The notes under the pieces are model-generated. The model was given only the letters and a program-made list of their open reading frames with translations. It had not been told where the DNA came from and did not search any database. 64,000 nt of DNA from positions 1 to 64,000 of the forward strand of contig JAIXXJ010000019.1 of NCBI GenBank assembly GCA_027490815.1, written 5' to 3'. This DNA is from Streptomycetaceae bacterium. Lineage in GTDB: Bacteria > Actinomycetota > Actinomycetes > Nanopelagicales > Nanopelagicaceae. The position numbers and the translations under genes were made by a program. Below are positions 9,173 through 21,461 of this stretch, in pieces (within the stretch, counting starts at the first letter, position 1; the number at the start of each line of letters is the position of its first letter).

Positions 9173-10912
9173 ATGGGAAAGAAGATGAGTGGAGCAAGTT
9201 CACTCGTTCAATCACTGGAGTCAGCAGGCGTCGATGTGATGTTTGGAATTCCAGGTGGTGCAATTCTTCCTGCTTACGATCCCATCTTCGATAGTTCAAT
9301 CCGCCACATTTTAGTTCGACATGAACAAGGCGCAGGCCATGCTGCAACTGGTTATGCGCAAGTAACTGGCCGTGTTGGCGTTTGTATTGCAACATCTGGA
9401 CCAGGTGCAACCAACCTTGTAACTCCTCTTGCAGATGCAGCGATGGACTCTGTTCCTATGGTTGCAATTACTGGTCAAGTACCATCAAATGCAATTGGTA
9501 CAGATGCATTTCAAGAAGCAGATATTCGTGGAATCACAATGCCATTTACAAAGCACAATTATTTAGTTACTGACCCAGATCAGATTCCACGCGCAATCGC
9601 TGAAGCTTTCTACATTGCAAGCTCAGGTCGTCCTGGTCCGGTATTGGTCGATATTGCAAAAGATGCTTTGCAAAAAGAGACAGATTTTAATTGGCCCAAG
9701 GAATTATCACTCCCTGGATATCGCCCACAGTTAGAACCAGTTAACCAATCTATTCTTGATGCTGCGGCTTTGATTGCGCAGTCATCTAAGCCAGTTCTCT
9801 ATGTTGGTGGCGGAGCAATTAAGGCAAATGCGAGCAAAGAGTTATTACAGCTTGCAGAGTTACTTGGCGTCCCAGTTGTAACAACGTTAATGGCCCGTGG
9901 TGCATTTCCGGATAGTCACCCTTTGCACTATGGAATGCCTGGAATGCACGGAACAGTTGGCGCCGTAACTGCTCTTCAAAAATCAGATTTACTTATTACT
10001 TTAGGTGCACGCTTTGATGATCGCGTAACAGGAAAGCTTTCCACTTTTGCTGTTAATGCAAAGGTTATTCATGCAGATATTGATCCAGCTGAAATTGGAA
10101 AGAATCGTTTTGCAGATGTTCCAGTCGTTGGTGACTTAAAGCGCACCATTGCAGCATTGATTCCTGCAGTAAAGGCAGAGTTTGCAAAGAAGGCTCCGGA
10201 TTATTCTGCTTGGAATGCATCAATGAATAAACTACGTGAAACCTATCCATTGGGATATGACTTACCAAAAGATGGATCGCTTTCACCTCAGTATGTGATT
10301 GAAAGATTAAGCGCACTAACTGGCCCAGAGGCAATTTATGTTGCAGGTGTTGGACAACATCAAATGTGGGCATCACAGTTTGTTAAATACGAAAACCCTC
10401 GTACATGGCTTAACTCCGGTGGGCTTGGAACAATGGGTTATGCAGTTCCTGCAGCTATGGGTGCCAAAGTTGGAGCACCTGACACACCAGTGTGGGCAAT
10501 CGATGGTGATGGTTGTTTCCAGATGACAAATCAAGAGTTAGTAACGTGCGCCCTTAACAATATTCCAATCAAAGTGGCGATTATCAATAATGAATCTCTT
10601 GGCATGGTTCGCCAGTGGCAAACACTGTTCTATGAAGGTAGATATTCAAATACTAATTTGGAATCTAAGCGCGTACCAGACTTTGTTAAATTGGCAGATG
10701 CAATGGGTTGCATCGGCTTAACCTGTGATCGACCAGAAGATGTTGATTCAATCATCAAGAAAGCTAATTCAATCAACGATCAACCTGTGGTTGTTGACTT
10801 TAGAGTCTTTAAAGATGCGATGGTCTGGCCAATGGTTGCGGCTGGAACATCTAACGATGACATTATGATCGCCCGTGAAATGGCGCCTGACTGGGATTCA
10901 CAGGAACTCTAA
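9173..10912 (+). CDS. ilvB: Acetolactate synthase large (catalytic) subunit
   Basis: ThDP-dependent condensation of pyruvate with pyruvate or 2-oxobutanoate to form acetolactate or acetohydroxybutyrate, the committed step of branched-chain synthesis. The 579-residue protein shows the three domains of the family: an N-terminal PYR domain with [13 protein letters not shown] and [14 protein letters not shown], a central domain, and a C-terminal ThDP-binding domain with [15 protein letters not shown] near residues 440-455. The ATG at 9173 lies six bases after the AAAGGAG ribosome binding site; an ATG at 9167 abuts that site and is too close. The stop overlaps ilvN by one base. Expression is probably set by the upstream attenuator. 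Confidence 0.95.
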   Translation: MGKKMSGASSLVQSLESAGVDVMFGIPGGAILPAYDPIFDSSIRHILVRHEQGAGHAATGYAQVTGRVGVCIATSGPGATNLVTPLADAAMDSVPMVAITGQVPSNAIGTDAFQEADIRGITMPFTKHNYLVTDPDQIPRAIAEAFYIASSGRPGPVLVDIAKDALQKETDFNWPKELSLPGYRPQLEPVNQSILDAAALIAQSSKPVLYVGGGAIKANASKELLQLAELLGVPVVTTLMARGAFPDSHPLHYGMPGMHGTVGAVTALQKSDLLITLGARFDDRVTGKLSTFAVNAKVIHADIDPAEIGKNRFADVPVVGDLKRTIAALIPAVKAEFAKKAPDYSAWNASMNKLRETYPLGYDLPKDGSLSPQYVIERLSALTGPEAIYVAGVGQHQMWASQFVKYENPRTWLNSGGLGTMGYAVPAAMGAKVGAPDTPVWAIDGDGCFQMTNQELVTCALNNIPIKVAIINNESLGMVRQWQTLFYEGRYSNTNLESKRVPDFVKLADAMGCIGLTCDRPEDVDSIIKKANSINDQPVVVDFRVFKDAMVWPMVAAGTSNDDIMIAREMAPDWDSQEL

Positions 10913-11466
10913 TGAGCAAACACACTCTTGCCGTCTTAGTTGAGAACTCACCTGGAGTACTTGCACGCGTTGCGGGACTTTTTTCTAGACGTGCCTACAA
11001 CATTGACTCTTTAGCTGTTGGACCAACAGAAAATCCAGCAATCTCTCGAATGACAATAGTTATAAACGTTGAGAGTCACTCACTTGAGCAGGTGATTCGT
11101 CAACTAGATAAATTAGTAAACGTTATTCATATTGCAGAGTTAAAGCCGGAGGAATCTGTTCAGGCAGAACTAATCTTGGTGAAAATTTCTGCAACATCCA
11201 AAAACCGCTTTGATGTTGATGCCGTTTTAGAAACCTATGACGCCGTCATTGTGGATGAGTCTTCGGAGACGTTAACAATTGAGGCAACTGGCGATGGCGC
11301 CAAAATCAGTGACCTACTTAACGCCCTTGAGCGTTTTGGTATCCGTGAGCTTGCTCAATCTGGCCTAGTCGGCATCGAGCGTGGCAGCCGTTCGCTGGCA
11401 GAGCGTACGCTTAGCGTCCAAAGTATTCCTACCGCAGAGAGCGGACAGGCGGACTATCAGAACTAA
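10912..11466 (+). CDS. ilvN: Acetolactate synthase small (regulatory) subunit
   Basis: Regulatory partner of IlvB; it raises activity and confers feedback inhibition by branched-chain amino acids, usually valine. The 184 residues comprise an N-terminal ACT domain (HTLAVLVENSPGVLARVAGLFSRR, about residues 4-27) and a C-terminal ALS_ss_C domain, and the length is normal. The ATG overlaps the ilvB TAA by one base (TAATG), giving coupled translation. A 68-base AC-rich spacer without evident structure separates it from ilvC. Confidence 0.95.
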   Translation: MSKHTLAVLVENSPGVLARVAGLFSRRAYNIDSLAVGPTENPAISRMTIVINVESHSLEQVIRQLDKLVNVIHIAELKPEESVQAELILVKISATSKNRFDVDAVLETYDAVIVDESSETLTIEATGDGAKISDLLNALERFGIRELAQSGLVGIERGSRSLAERTLSVQSIPTAESGQADYQN

Positions 11467-11492
11467 AAGTTAAGACTCACCAAACTAACTAG

Positions 11493-14156
<2,664 letters not shown>

Positions 14157-14157
<1 letters not shown>

Positions 14158-15191
14158 TGAAGACGATCAACTTAGCGATCATCGCAGGCGATGGAATTGG
14201 ACCAGAAGTAGTAAATGAAGGTCTCAAGGTTCTAGATGTTGTTGCAAAAAAGTATGGAGTTGAGTTTAAGAAAACTTCATACGATCTAGGCGCAGCATAT
14301 TGGCATCGCACAGGTGAAGTTTTGCCAGATTCAACCTTGGCAGAGCTAGCAAAAGCAGATGTGATTTTGCTTGGCGCAGTTGGAGATCCAACAGTTCCCA
14401 GTGGTGTTTTAGAGCGCGGTCTATTGTTGAAGATTCGTTTTGCCTTTGATCACTACATTAACTTGCGCCCTGCAAAGTTAATGCCAGGTGTGACTGGACC
14501 TTTAGCAACAAAAGCTCCTATCGATTTCATCGTTGTGCGTGAAGGAACAGAAGGACCCTATGTTGGTGCTGGTGGAGTTTTAGCTCATGGTACTGAAAAT
14601 GAGATTGCTACAGAAGAAAGCTTGAATACCCGTCGAGGAGCAGAACGGGTCATCCGTGATGCATTTGAGCGAGCATCAAAGCGTGATCGCAAGAAGTTAA
14701 CTTTGGTTCACAAAAACAACGTACTGACCCGCGCAGGTGGTTTATGGACACGCACATTCGAAGATGTGGCAAAAGAGTATCCAGCGATCACTACTGACTA
14801 CTTACACGTTGATGCTGCATCGATGTTTTTCGTAACTAATCCAGAACGATTTGATGTGGTTGTCACTGATAACTTATTTGGAGATATCTTGACCGATATC
14901 GCTGCGGCAATCTGTGGGGGGATAGGTCTTGCAGCCTCTGGCAATATCAATCCAACAGGTAAGTTTCCGTCAATGTTTGAACCCGTACATGGCTCGGCAC
15001 CTGATATCGCAGGTAAGAATTTAGCCGATCCAACTGCAACAGTTATGTCAGTTGCAATGATGTTGGATCATCTTGGTTTTGCCGATGCCGCTCGTGATGT
15101 TGAACGAGTTGTGGCTGCAGACCTTGCAACTCGTGGGGATGCAAAACGAAGTACAACTCAGGTAGGTGATGCGCTAGCTAGCGCTTTGTAA
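14157..15191 (+). CDS. leuB: 3-isopropylmalate dehydrogenase
   Basis: NAD-dependent oxidative decarboxylation of 3-isopropylmalate in leucine synthesis. The same enzyme type can act on 3-methylmalate in the citramalate route to isoleucine, relevant because cimA is in the same operon. The 344 residues show the isopropylmalate/isocitrate dehydrogenase fold: [14 protein letters not shown] at the N-terminus, [16 protein letters not shown], and [21 protein letters not shown] holding metal-binding aspartates. The ATG overlaps the serA TAA by one base. ilvE follows after two bases. Confidence 0.94.
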
Positions 15192-15193
15192 TC

Positions 15194-16273
15194 ATGAAAA
15201 TATCTCTGAATCCTCTTGCCAAAGATGAAGCAACACGCAACGCACTTGTTGCCGAAGGCGGATTTGGCAAGTACTACACCGATCACATGGTTAAGTGCGA
15301 GTGGAGTGAAAAAGATGGTTGGGCAGAACCAGAGTTAATTCCATATGGTCCGATCACACTTGACCCTGCAACTGCAGTTTTTCACTATGGACAAGAGATC
15401 TTTGAAGGCATGAAGGCTTATCGCCAACCAGATGGATCAATTGAACTATTTCGCCCCAAAGAGAATGCAAAACGATTTGCAAACTCTGCTAAAAGATTAG
15501 CTCTGCCTGAAATGCCTATCGACTTGTTTATGGAAACCGTTGAAACACTTGTAAAGCAAGATAGCGGCTGGGTTCCAAATAAAGTTGGAGAGTCTTTATA
15601 TATACGCCCATTCATGATTGCAACTGAAGTCGGACTTGGTGTTCGACCAACGAATAAAGCAACCTATCTTTTAATTGCAACACCGGCTGGTGCTTACTTT
15701 GATCCATCAAAGGCTGTATCTGTGTGGATTTCAACTGAATATGTGCGAGCCGCCCAAGGTGGCACAGGTGAGGCAAAGTGCGGCGGAAACTATGCAGCAT
15801 CATTGGTTGCACAAAAAGCAGCTGCCAAAGAGGGATGCGACCAAGTTGTTTGGATCGATGCAAAAGAACGCAAATGGATTGAAGAGATGGGTGGCATGAA
15901 CCTTTACTTTGTTAAAGGTAAAGGTGCTGATGCAACTGTCATTACTCCAAAATTAACTGGAACCTTATTGCCAGGAATTACTCGTGACTCAATTCTCTCT
16001 GTTGCCGTAGATCTTGGTTATAAGGTCGAAGAGGTAATGCTCTCAATAGATGATTGGCGCGACGGCGTAACAAGTGGAGAAATAACAGAGATTTTTGCCT
16101 GTGGAACTGCAGCCGTCGTCTCTCCAGTCGGTCAAGCAAAATCTGCCATGGGAACATGGGTAACTGGTGATGGGCAACCAGGAACTATCACCATGCAAAT
16201 TAGAAACCACTTGCTTGGAATTCAACATGGAACCATAGAAGATAAACACAACTGGATGAGTGCGGTCAAGTAA
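15194..16273 (+). CDS. ilvE: Branched-chain amino acid aminotransferase
   Basis: PLP-dependent transfer of the amino group from glutamate to the 2-oxo acids, last step for valine, leucine and isoleucine. It is a fold-type IV aminotransferase of the long (about 360-residue) BCAT group: FHYGQEIFEGMKAYR near residue 65, the PLP lysine is probably Lys195 in GEAKCGGNYAASL, and EEMGGMNLYFV and GTAAVVSPVG follow. The ATG is two bases after the leuB stop, and the gene overlaps cimA by one base. Confidence 0.94.
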   Translation: MKISLNPLAKDEATRNALVAEGGFGKYYTDHMVKCEWSEKDGWAEPELIPYGPITLDPATAVFHYGQEIFEGMKAYRQPDGSIELFRPKENAKRFANSAKRLALPEMPIDLFMETVETLVKQDSGWVPNKVGESLYIRPFMIATEVGLGVRPTNKATYLLIATPAGAYFDPSKAVSVWISTEYVRAAQGGTGEAKCGGNYAASLVAQKAAAKEGCDQVVWIDAKERKWIEEMGGMNLYFVKGKGADATVITPKLTGTLLPGITRDSILSVAVDLGYKVEEVMLSIDDWRDGVTSGEITEIFACGTAAVVSPVGQAKSAMGTWVTGDGQPGTITMQIRNHLLGIQHGTIEDKHNWMSAVK

Positions 16274-17862
16274 TGCCAGTTAACGATAGTTTTCATATCT
16301 ATGACACCACTTTGCGCGATGGCGCGCAGCAAGAGGGGTTAAACCTTTCTGTTCACGATAAACTCAATATTGCGCGCCATTTAGATGAACTGGGTGTTGG
16401 ATTTATCGAAGGTGGATGGCCAGGTGCTAATCCAAAAGATACAGAGTTCTTTGCACTGGCGAAAAAAGAGTTAAAGCTAAAAAATGCAACATTTGTTGCC
16501 TTCGGTGCCACACGCAGACCAAATGCAAAGGCTGCAGATGATGTGCTACTTGGCGCACTTCGAGATAGTGGCGCTCCCGCAGTTACATTGGTAGCCAAAG
16601 CTTTTGATCGTCACGTTGATTTGGCTCTTAAAACAACTTTGGATGAAAATCTTGCAATGATTCGCGACTCTGTTACACATCTTCGCGAAGAAGGCCAACG
16701 TGTCTTTCTAGATGCGGAACACTTCTTTGATGGCTATCGCCATAATCGCGCATATGCACTTGAAGTTGTTCGTGTTGCAGCCGAGGCAGGGGCCGATGTA
16801 ATTGCTCTGTGCGATACAAACGGTGGAATGTTGCCTGATGAACTTTCCCAAGTTGTCCATGATGTTTTAACTGCAAGTTCTGCGCGCCTTGGAATCCACT
16901 GCCACAACGACACAGGATGCGCAGTTGCAAACTCAATGGCTGCAATAGCAGCAGGTGCAACACATGTTCAAGGAACACTCAATGGATATGGTGAGCGCAC
17001 AGGTAATGCAGACCTTGTCACAATCATTGCCAACTTAGAGTTGAAGAAAAAGCAGCTTGTCTTGCCAAAAAACGCTTTGCAAGAGGCATTTAGAATTTCA
17101 CATGCAGTTGCAGAGGTAACCAACGTTGCTCCAAGTGCGCGTCAGCCATATGTTGGAGTATCAGCATTTGCACACAAAGCAGGGCTACATGCCAGTGCGA
17201 TCAAAGTAGATCCTTCACTTTATCAACATGAGGATCCAGCATCTGTTGGAAATGACATGCGCATGTTGGTCTCTGACATGGCAGGCCGTGCATCTATTGA
17301 ATTAAAGTCTCAAGAACTTGGGGTTGATCTAGGCGGCGACAAAGAGTTGATCGGACGCATTGTGGACCGAGTAAAAGAGATGGAGTCTCGAGGCTTTACC
17401 TTTGAAGCTGCCGATGCATCTTTTGAACTTTTAGTTCATGAAGAGATATCTGGTAAGCGACCATCATTTTTCACAATTAATCATTGGGTTACATCTGTTG
17501 AACGAGCAACTGATCAAACCATTATCACCAAGGCAGAAGTGACAGTTACTGCAATGGGACAAGAGATCACATGTAATGGTTTGGGTAATGGCCCAGTAAA
17601 TGCATTTGATAACGCCCTTAGAACAGGATTAATCAAACTTTATCCAGAGTTAGAAGTTCTAGAACTGACTGATTACAAGGTTCGAATTCTTGAAGGACGC
17701 CTTGGAACTGGCGCTGTTACCCGCGTGCTAGTCGAAACAAGTGACGGCAAACGCGAATGGAACACTGTCGGGGTGCATGAAAACGTGATTGCAGCATCTG
17801 CAATGGCATTAGAAGACGCGCTTACCTTCGGTTTGATGCGACAAGGCCGAAAGCCCGCGTAA
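16273..17862 (+). CDS. cimA: (R)-citramalate synthase
   Basis: Condenses acetyl-CoA with pyruvate to citramalate, the start of a threonine-independent route to 2-oxobutanoate and isoleucine. The 529-residue protein has an HMGL-like TIM barrel (YDTTLRDGAQQEGLNLS at residues 9-25, FIEGGWPGANPKD, and metal-site HCHNDTGCAVANS near residue 210) and a C-terminal LeuA-type dimerisation/regulatory domain. The GGWPG signature and overall length resemble the CimA family rather than LeuA. 2-isopropylmalate synthase is the alternative, less likely. It is the last biosynthetic gene of the ilv/leu operon; xerC begins 11 bases later. Confidence 0.85.
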   Translation: MPVNDSFHIYDTTLRDGAQQEGLNLSVHDKLNIARHLDELGVGFIEGGWPGANPKDTEFFALAKKELKLKNATFVAFGATRRPNAKAADDVLLGALRDSGAPAVTLVAKAFDRHVDLALKTTLDENLAMIRDSVTHLREEGQRVFLDAEHFFDGYRHNRAYALEVVRVAAEAGADVIALCDTNGGMLPDELSQVVHDVLTASSARLGIHCHNDTGCAVANSMAAIAAGATHVQGTLNGYGERTGNADLVTIIANLELKKKQLVLPKNALQEAFRISHAVAEVTNVAPSARQPYVGVSAFAHKAGLHASAIKVDPSLYQHEDPASVGNDMRMLVSDMAGRASIELKSQELGVDLGGDKELIGRIVDRVKEMESRGFTFEAADASFELLVHEEISGKRPSFFTINHWVTSVERATDQTIITKAEVTVTAMGQEITCNGLGNGPVNAFDNALRTGLIKLYPELEVLELTDYKVRILEGRLGTGAVTRVLVETSDGKREWNTVGVHENVIAASAMALEDALTFGLMRQGRKPA

Positions 17863-17873
17863 ACTAAAACCTT

Positions 17874-18788
17874 GTGAGCGATAACTTTCAAGAAATTCTG
17901 AAAGCTTTTACGCGCCATTTAACATCTGAAAGAGATCTGTCTTCCCACACTGTTCGTGCCTACATTGGCGATCTAGAATCTTTGCTCGCCCATCTTGAAA
18001 CATTAAACATCAATGAGATTTCTCAAATGGAGTTAAATCATCTTCGCTCCTGGCTTGCAAACCAGCAGATTAAAGGTGGCGCTAGGACATCACTGTCTCG
18101 GCGCACAACAACTATTCGCTTGTTTACTAAATGGGCGGTTAAACACAAGTACTTAGCAAAGGATGTATCGGTAAATCTTGCAACCCCTAAAGGGCATCGA
18201 ACATTGCCAGATGTATTAGAAATTGAAGATGCAAAGATGGCAATGGATTCAATGGCAACTAGGGCTGCCGAAGAAGAGACGCCATTGTCCTTGCGAGATG
18301 TTGCAATCGTTGAGATGTTGTATGCAACAGGTGCCAGAGTAGGTGAGCTTTGTGGCTTAGATCTAAATGATGTTGATTATGATCGTCAAACAATTAAAGT
18401 TTTAGGTAAAGGAAACAAAGAGCGCACTATTCCTTTGGGCAATCCTGCGGTACGAGCTCTGACGCTCTGGTTAAAGAAGGGTAGAGATCAGATAGCCAAT
18501 GCAAACTCTGGCAATGCAGTCTTTATTGGTGCACGCGGAAAACGAATTGATCAGCGTGCAGTTCGAACAGTTGTCTATGAAGCATTGTCTGCGATTGAAG
18601 GCATAGAGCGTATGGGTCCACACGCACTTAGGCATTCAGCGGCAACTCATTTAATCGAAGGTGGAGCAGATCTTCGAACTGTGCAAGAGATTTTAGGTCA
18701 CGCATCTCTTGCGACCACACAAATTTATACACATGTTTCTACTGAGCGCCTTCAAAAAGTATTTAAACAGGCTCATCCTCGCGCATGA
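17874..18788 (+). CDS. xerC: Tyrosine recombinase XerC
   Basis: Site-specific recombinase that resolves chromosome dimers at dif with XerD. The 304-residue protein has the N-terminal SAM-like domain (residues 1-95) and the catalytic domain with the Arg of YATGARVGELCGL, HALRHSAATHL (His-x-x-Arg), LGHASLATTQ and the nucleophile Tyr in QIYTHVS. GTG start. Assigned XerC rather than XerD or a phage integrase because it lies between core genes, shortly before rpsB, where actinobacterial xerC is often found, with no att site or mobile genes nearby. Confidence 0.85.
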   Translation: MSDNFQEILKAFTRHLTSERDLSSHTVRAYIGDLESLLAHLETLNINEISQMELNHLRSWLANQQIKGGARTSLSRRTTTIRLFTKWAVKHKYLAKDVSVNLATPKGHRTLPDVLEIEDAKMAMDSMATRAAEEETPLSLRDVAIVEMLYATGARVGELCGLDLNDVDYDRQTIKVLGKGNKERTIPLGNPAVRALTLWLKKGRDQIANANSGNAVFIGARGKRIDQRAVRTVVYEALSAIEGIERMGPHALRHSAATHLIEGGADLRTVQEILGHASLATTQIYTHVSTERLQKVFKQAHPRA

Positions 18789-19477
18789 GATCTTCTCTAG
18801 TTGTTATTCCAACTTACAACGAAGCCAATAGCATCGGAGAAGTTTTAGATGGCTTAAAAGGCATGGACCTTGATGTTTTAGTGATTGATGATGGATCGCC
18901 AGATGGAACAGCAGATGTAGTAAGAATGCATCACGTTGAAGTTGTACAGCGAGAGTCAAAGCAAGGCCTGGGCAGTGCCTATCGCACAGGTTTTTCTATC
19001 GGACTTGCACGCGGATATACATATATTATTCAAATGGATGCAGATGGTTCACATCAAGTAAAAGATTTAAAAAATATGATGGAGTGGATCGGAAGCAGTG
19101 ATCTACTTATCGGATCTCGCTGGATTAAAGATGGATCAATCACTAACTGGAGTAAGTCCCGTGAATATCTCTCACGAACTGCCAATGCCTATGCAAAGGT
19201 AATGCTTGGACTTAGTGTCAAAGATGCAACCTCTGGATTTCGAATCTATGAAAGCGCATTATTAAAGAAGATGAATCTGTCTACAATAAAAAGTGAAGGT
19301 TATTGTTTCCAAATAGAGATGACTAGGCGCGCAGTTGCTAGTAGTGGATCCGTGGCAGAGATTCCAATTAATTTCATCGAGCGCACCCATGGCGAAAGTA
19401 AAATGTCTGTTGCAATTGCAGTCGAAGCCGTATTCCGCATCACATGGTGGGCTTTTTTACGCATGATGGGGCGGTAA
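18785..19477 (+). CDS. Polyprenol-phosphate mannosyltransferase-like glycosyltransferase (GT2)
   Basis: Probably transfers mannose (or another hexose) from a GDP-sugar to polyprenol phosphate at the inner membrane face, supplying donors for cell-envelope glycans or protein glycosylation. The 230 residues are a GT-A fold: VVIPTYNEANSIGEVLDGL at the N-terminus, VIDDGSPDGTADVV, and the metal-binding MDADGSHQ near residue 85; GSRW and SGFRIY also match the DPM1/Ppm1 family. No trailing membrane domain is present, unlike the two-domain forms. ATG overlaps the xerC stop by four bases. The actual sugar and acceptor are inferred from family. Confidence 0.75.
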   Translation: MRSSLVVIPTYNEANSIGEVLDGLKGMDLDVLVIDDGSPDGTADVVRMHHVEVVQRESKQGLGSAYRTGFSIGLARGYTYIIQMDADGSHQVKDLKNMMEWIGSSDLLIGSRWIKDGSITNWSKSREYLSRTANAYAKVMLGLSVKDATSGFRIYESALLKKMNLSTIKSEGYCFQIEMTRRAVASSGSVAEIPINFIERTHGESKMSVAIAVEAVFRITWWAFLRMMGR

Positions 19478-19497
19478 TTTCACGCTCTAGGCTCAGG

Positions 19498-19503
19498 TAG
19501 GAT
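19498..19503 (+). promoter_or_regulatory. Candidate -10 element of rpsB-tsf
   Basis: TAGGAT, about 215 bases before the rpsB ATG, giving a 5' leader near 210 bases. No convincing -35 is seen. Inferred from pattern. Confidence 0.35.
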
Positions 19504-19509
19504 TTGGCC

Positions 19510-19717
19510 TGCACTAGTTGATATTGAACTTGTAAAAAAGTCCAGATCGGTAGTGACATCTCAGCACTGCCTAACCTTTTGGTTGGTGAATCATCTCGGT
19601 CCGTTAAGTCGGTAGATGAAATTCAGTGCGACGGGCTAAACAAATTGTTTGGCCAAAACCGAGCGGGTTTTATCGCGCTATCAATGCGCATGGAACCTAA
19701 GAAGGAGTATGCCTGCC
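19510..19717 (+). promoter_or_regulatory. Long structured 5' leader of rpsB
   Basis: This 200-base leader holds two hairpins. CTAACC-TTTT-GGTTGG lies at 19571-19586 and GGCTAAAC-AAATT-GTTTGGCC at 19634-19654, each with one T-G pair. A GAAGGAG ribosome binding site (19701-19707) is at the end. Autoregulation of rpsB-tsf by S2 through leader structures is known in other bacteria. Whether this leader belongs to a known family was not tested. A 96-codon frame crosses it but looks spurious. Confidence 0.4.
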
Positions 19718-20521
19718 ATGGCAGTTGTAACAATGCGAGAGCTCCTCGACAGCGGTGTTCACTTTGGACACCAGACTCGTCGATGGAACCCAAAGATGAA
19801 GCGTTTTATTTTTACAGAGCGCAACGGCATCTACATCATCGACATCCAGCAATCACTTGCACTTATTGATTCAGCATATGAATTCATTAAGGACACAGTT
19901 GCAAAGGGTGGCCACGTACTATTCGTTGGAACAAAGAAGCAGGCACATATGCCAATTCTTGAACACGCAGCACGAGTTGGAATGCCAACCGTAACTGAGC
20001 GCTGGTTAGGTGGAATGCTTACTAATTTCCCAACCGTATACAAGCGCATCCAGCGTCTAAAAGAACTTGAATCAATGGAAGAGAAGAACGACCTACTTTT
20101 GACGAAGAAAGAGCTTCTTGTGCTTCGCCGTGAACGCGAGAAACTATTTAAGAACCTTGATGGAATTCGTAACATGACCAAGCTGCCTTCAGCAATTTGG
20201 GTAGTAGATACAAAGAAAGAGCATCTGGCTGTCCAGGAAGCCAAGAAACTTGGTATTCCAGTTGTTGCAATCTTGGATACAAACTGTGATCCAGATGAGG
20301 TTGACTACAAGATTCCTGGTAACGATGATGCTATTCGGTCAATTGATGTTTTAACACGTGTTATTACTGATGCAATTGCAGCAGGCTTAAAGGCTCGTTC
20401 TGCAAACGTAAAGGAAGAAGCAAAAACTGAGCAGCCTGCAGCAGTAGCAGCCGGTGAACCGTTAGCTGATTGGGAAAAAGAAATCTTAGACAGCACAACT
20501 GCAACAACACCGGAGGCATAA
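19718..20521 (+). CDS. rpsB: 30S ribosomal protein S2
   Basis: Small-subunit ribosomal protein at the head-body junction. The 267-residue product begins [24 protein letters not shown], the conserved S2 N-terminus. The ATG at 19718 lies ten bases after AGGAG; an upstream in-frame ATG at 19709 is too close to the ribosome binding site and would add nonconserved residues. A lysine/alanine/glutamate-rich C-terminal tail, common in actinobacterial S2, is present. tsf follows after one base. Confidence 0.97.
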   Translation: MAVVTMRELLDSGVHFGHQTRRWNPKMKRFIFTERNGIYIIDIQQSLALIDSAYEFIKDTVAKGGHVLFVGTKKQAHMPILEHAARVGMPTVTERWLGGMLTNFPTVYKRIQRLKELESMEEKNDLLLTKKELLVLRREREKLFKNLDGIRNMTKLPSAIWVVDTKKEHLAVQEAKKLGIPVVAILDTNCDPDEVDYKIPGNDDAIRSIDVLTRVITDAIAAGLKARSANVKEEAKTEQPAAVAAGEPLADWEKEILDSTTATTPEA

Positions 20522-20522
20522 A

Positions 20523-21353
20523 TTGGCAGCCTATACAGCCGAAGATGTAAAGAAGCTTCGCGAAGCAACTGCAGCAGGAATGCTCGATTGCAAGAAAGCA
20601 CTTGATGAAGCCGAAGGTGATTACAACAAGGCACTCGACATCATTCGAGTGAAGGGACTTAAGGGCGTTACAAAGCGCGAAGGTCGTTTAACTTCAAATG
20701 GCGCCGTCGTTGCAAAAGTAGAAGGAAACCTTGGCGTCATGCTCGAACTTAACTGCGAAACAGATTTCGTAGCAAAGGGTGAGCGCTTTATCGCCTTGGC
20801 CGATGAGCTACTTGCACATTTGCAGAATGCACAATCTGATTCAACGGAAAGCTTCCTTGCTTCAACAATGGGTAGCGGTAAAACCGTTCAAGCAGTTGTC
20901 GATGAGGCAAATGCAACATTGGGAGAGAAGATTGAAGTTCGTCGGATTGCAGTTATCAAGAATTCTCCAGTGGGAATTTATCTGCACCGCACAAGCCCGG
21001 ATCTTCCACCACAGGTTGGTGTATTAGTTGAACTTGTAAAAGATGCTGCAGAAGTCGGTAAAGACATCGCTCAGCACATTGCAGCATTTGCTCCGCAGTT
21101 TGTTAACCGCGAGCAAGTACCAGCTGATTTGATCGAGAACGAGCGTCGAATTGCAGAAGAGACTGCACGTGAAGAGGGCAAGCCTGAGGCTGCACTTTCT
21201 AAGATCATCGAAGGTCGTGTTGCAGGTTTTGTTAAGGATGTCTCCTTGATCGAACAGTCTTTCGCCAAGGATGCAAAGAAAACTGTTAAACAAATCCTCG
21301 ATGAGGCCGGAACTGCCGTTAAGGCATTCCATCGCTTCCGCGTGGGTCAATAA
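20523..21353 (+). CDS. tsf: Elongation factor Ts
   Basis: Guanine nucleotide exchange factor for EF-Tu. The 276 residues include the N-terminal UBA-like domain (AAYTAEDVKKLREATAAGMLDCKKAL) and the core motif ELNCETDFVAKGERF near residue 76. The start is TTG at 20523, six bases after GGAGG at the end of rpsB; it gives the conserved N-terminus and no better ATG exists. The gene forms an operon with rpsB. Sixty-two bases separate it from pyrH. Confidence 0.96.
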   Translation: MAAYTAEDVKKLREATAAGMLDCKKALDEAEGDYNKALDIIRVKGLKGVTKREGRLTSNGAVVAKVEGNLGVMLELNCETDFVAKGERFIALADELLAHLQNAQSDSTESFLASTMGSGKTVQAVVDEANATLGEKIEVRRIAVIKNSPVGIYLHRTSPDLPPQVGVLVELVKDAAEVGKDIAQHIAAFAPQFVNREQVPADLIENERRIAEETAREEGKPEAALSKIIEGRVAGFVKDVSLIEQSFAKDAKKTVKQILDEAGTAVKAFHRFRVGQ

Positions 21354-21398
21354 GGTTTGGGCCTAATCACTTAGACTTACAACCACAACCAGTAATTA

Positions 21399-21461
21399 AA
21401 AGTTAAGGAGCACTCATGCCCGGTACAAGAGGAACGTATCGAAGAGTGCTCCTTAAACTTT
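21399..21461 (+). promoter_or_regulatory. Inverted repeat enclosing the pyrH ribosome binding site and start codon
   Basis: TTAAGGAGCACTC at 21403-21415 is perfectly complementary to GAGTGCTCCTTAA at 21444-21456, 13 base pairs. Pairing extends four more with one bulged A (21399-21402 with 21458-21461). The 5' arm contains the AAGGAG Shine-Dalgarno sequence; the ATG (21416) opens the 28-base loop; the 3' arm is the codons for the conserved RVLLKL segment. Folded, it should block ribosome binding. It is read directly from sequence; its regulatory role is inferred. Confidence 0.7.

Noticed and set aside
17874-18788. Tyrosine recombinase as a mobile-element integrase
   Set aside because: It sits among core genes in a conserved place, has XerC length and motifs, and there is no att repeat, tRNA or phage gene nearby.
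19579-19869. A 96-codon frame running from the rpsB leader into rpsB
   Set aside because: No ribosome binding site, composition not protein-like, and it overlaps the true rpsB frame.
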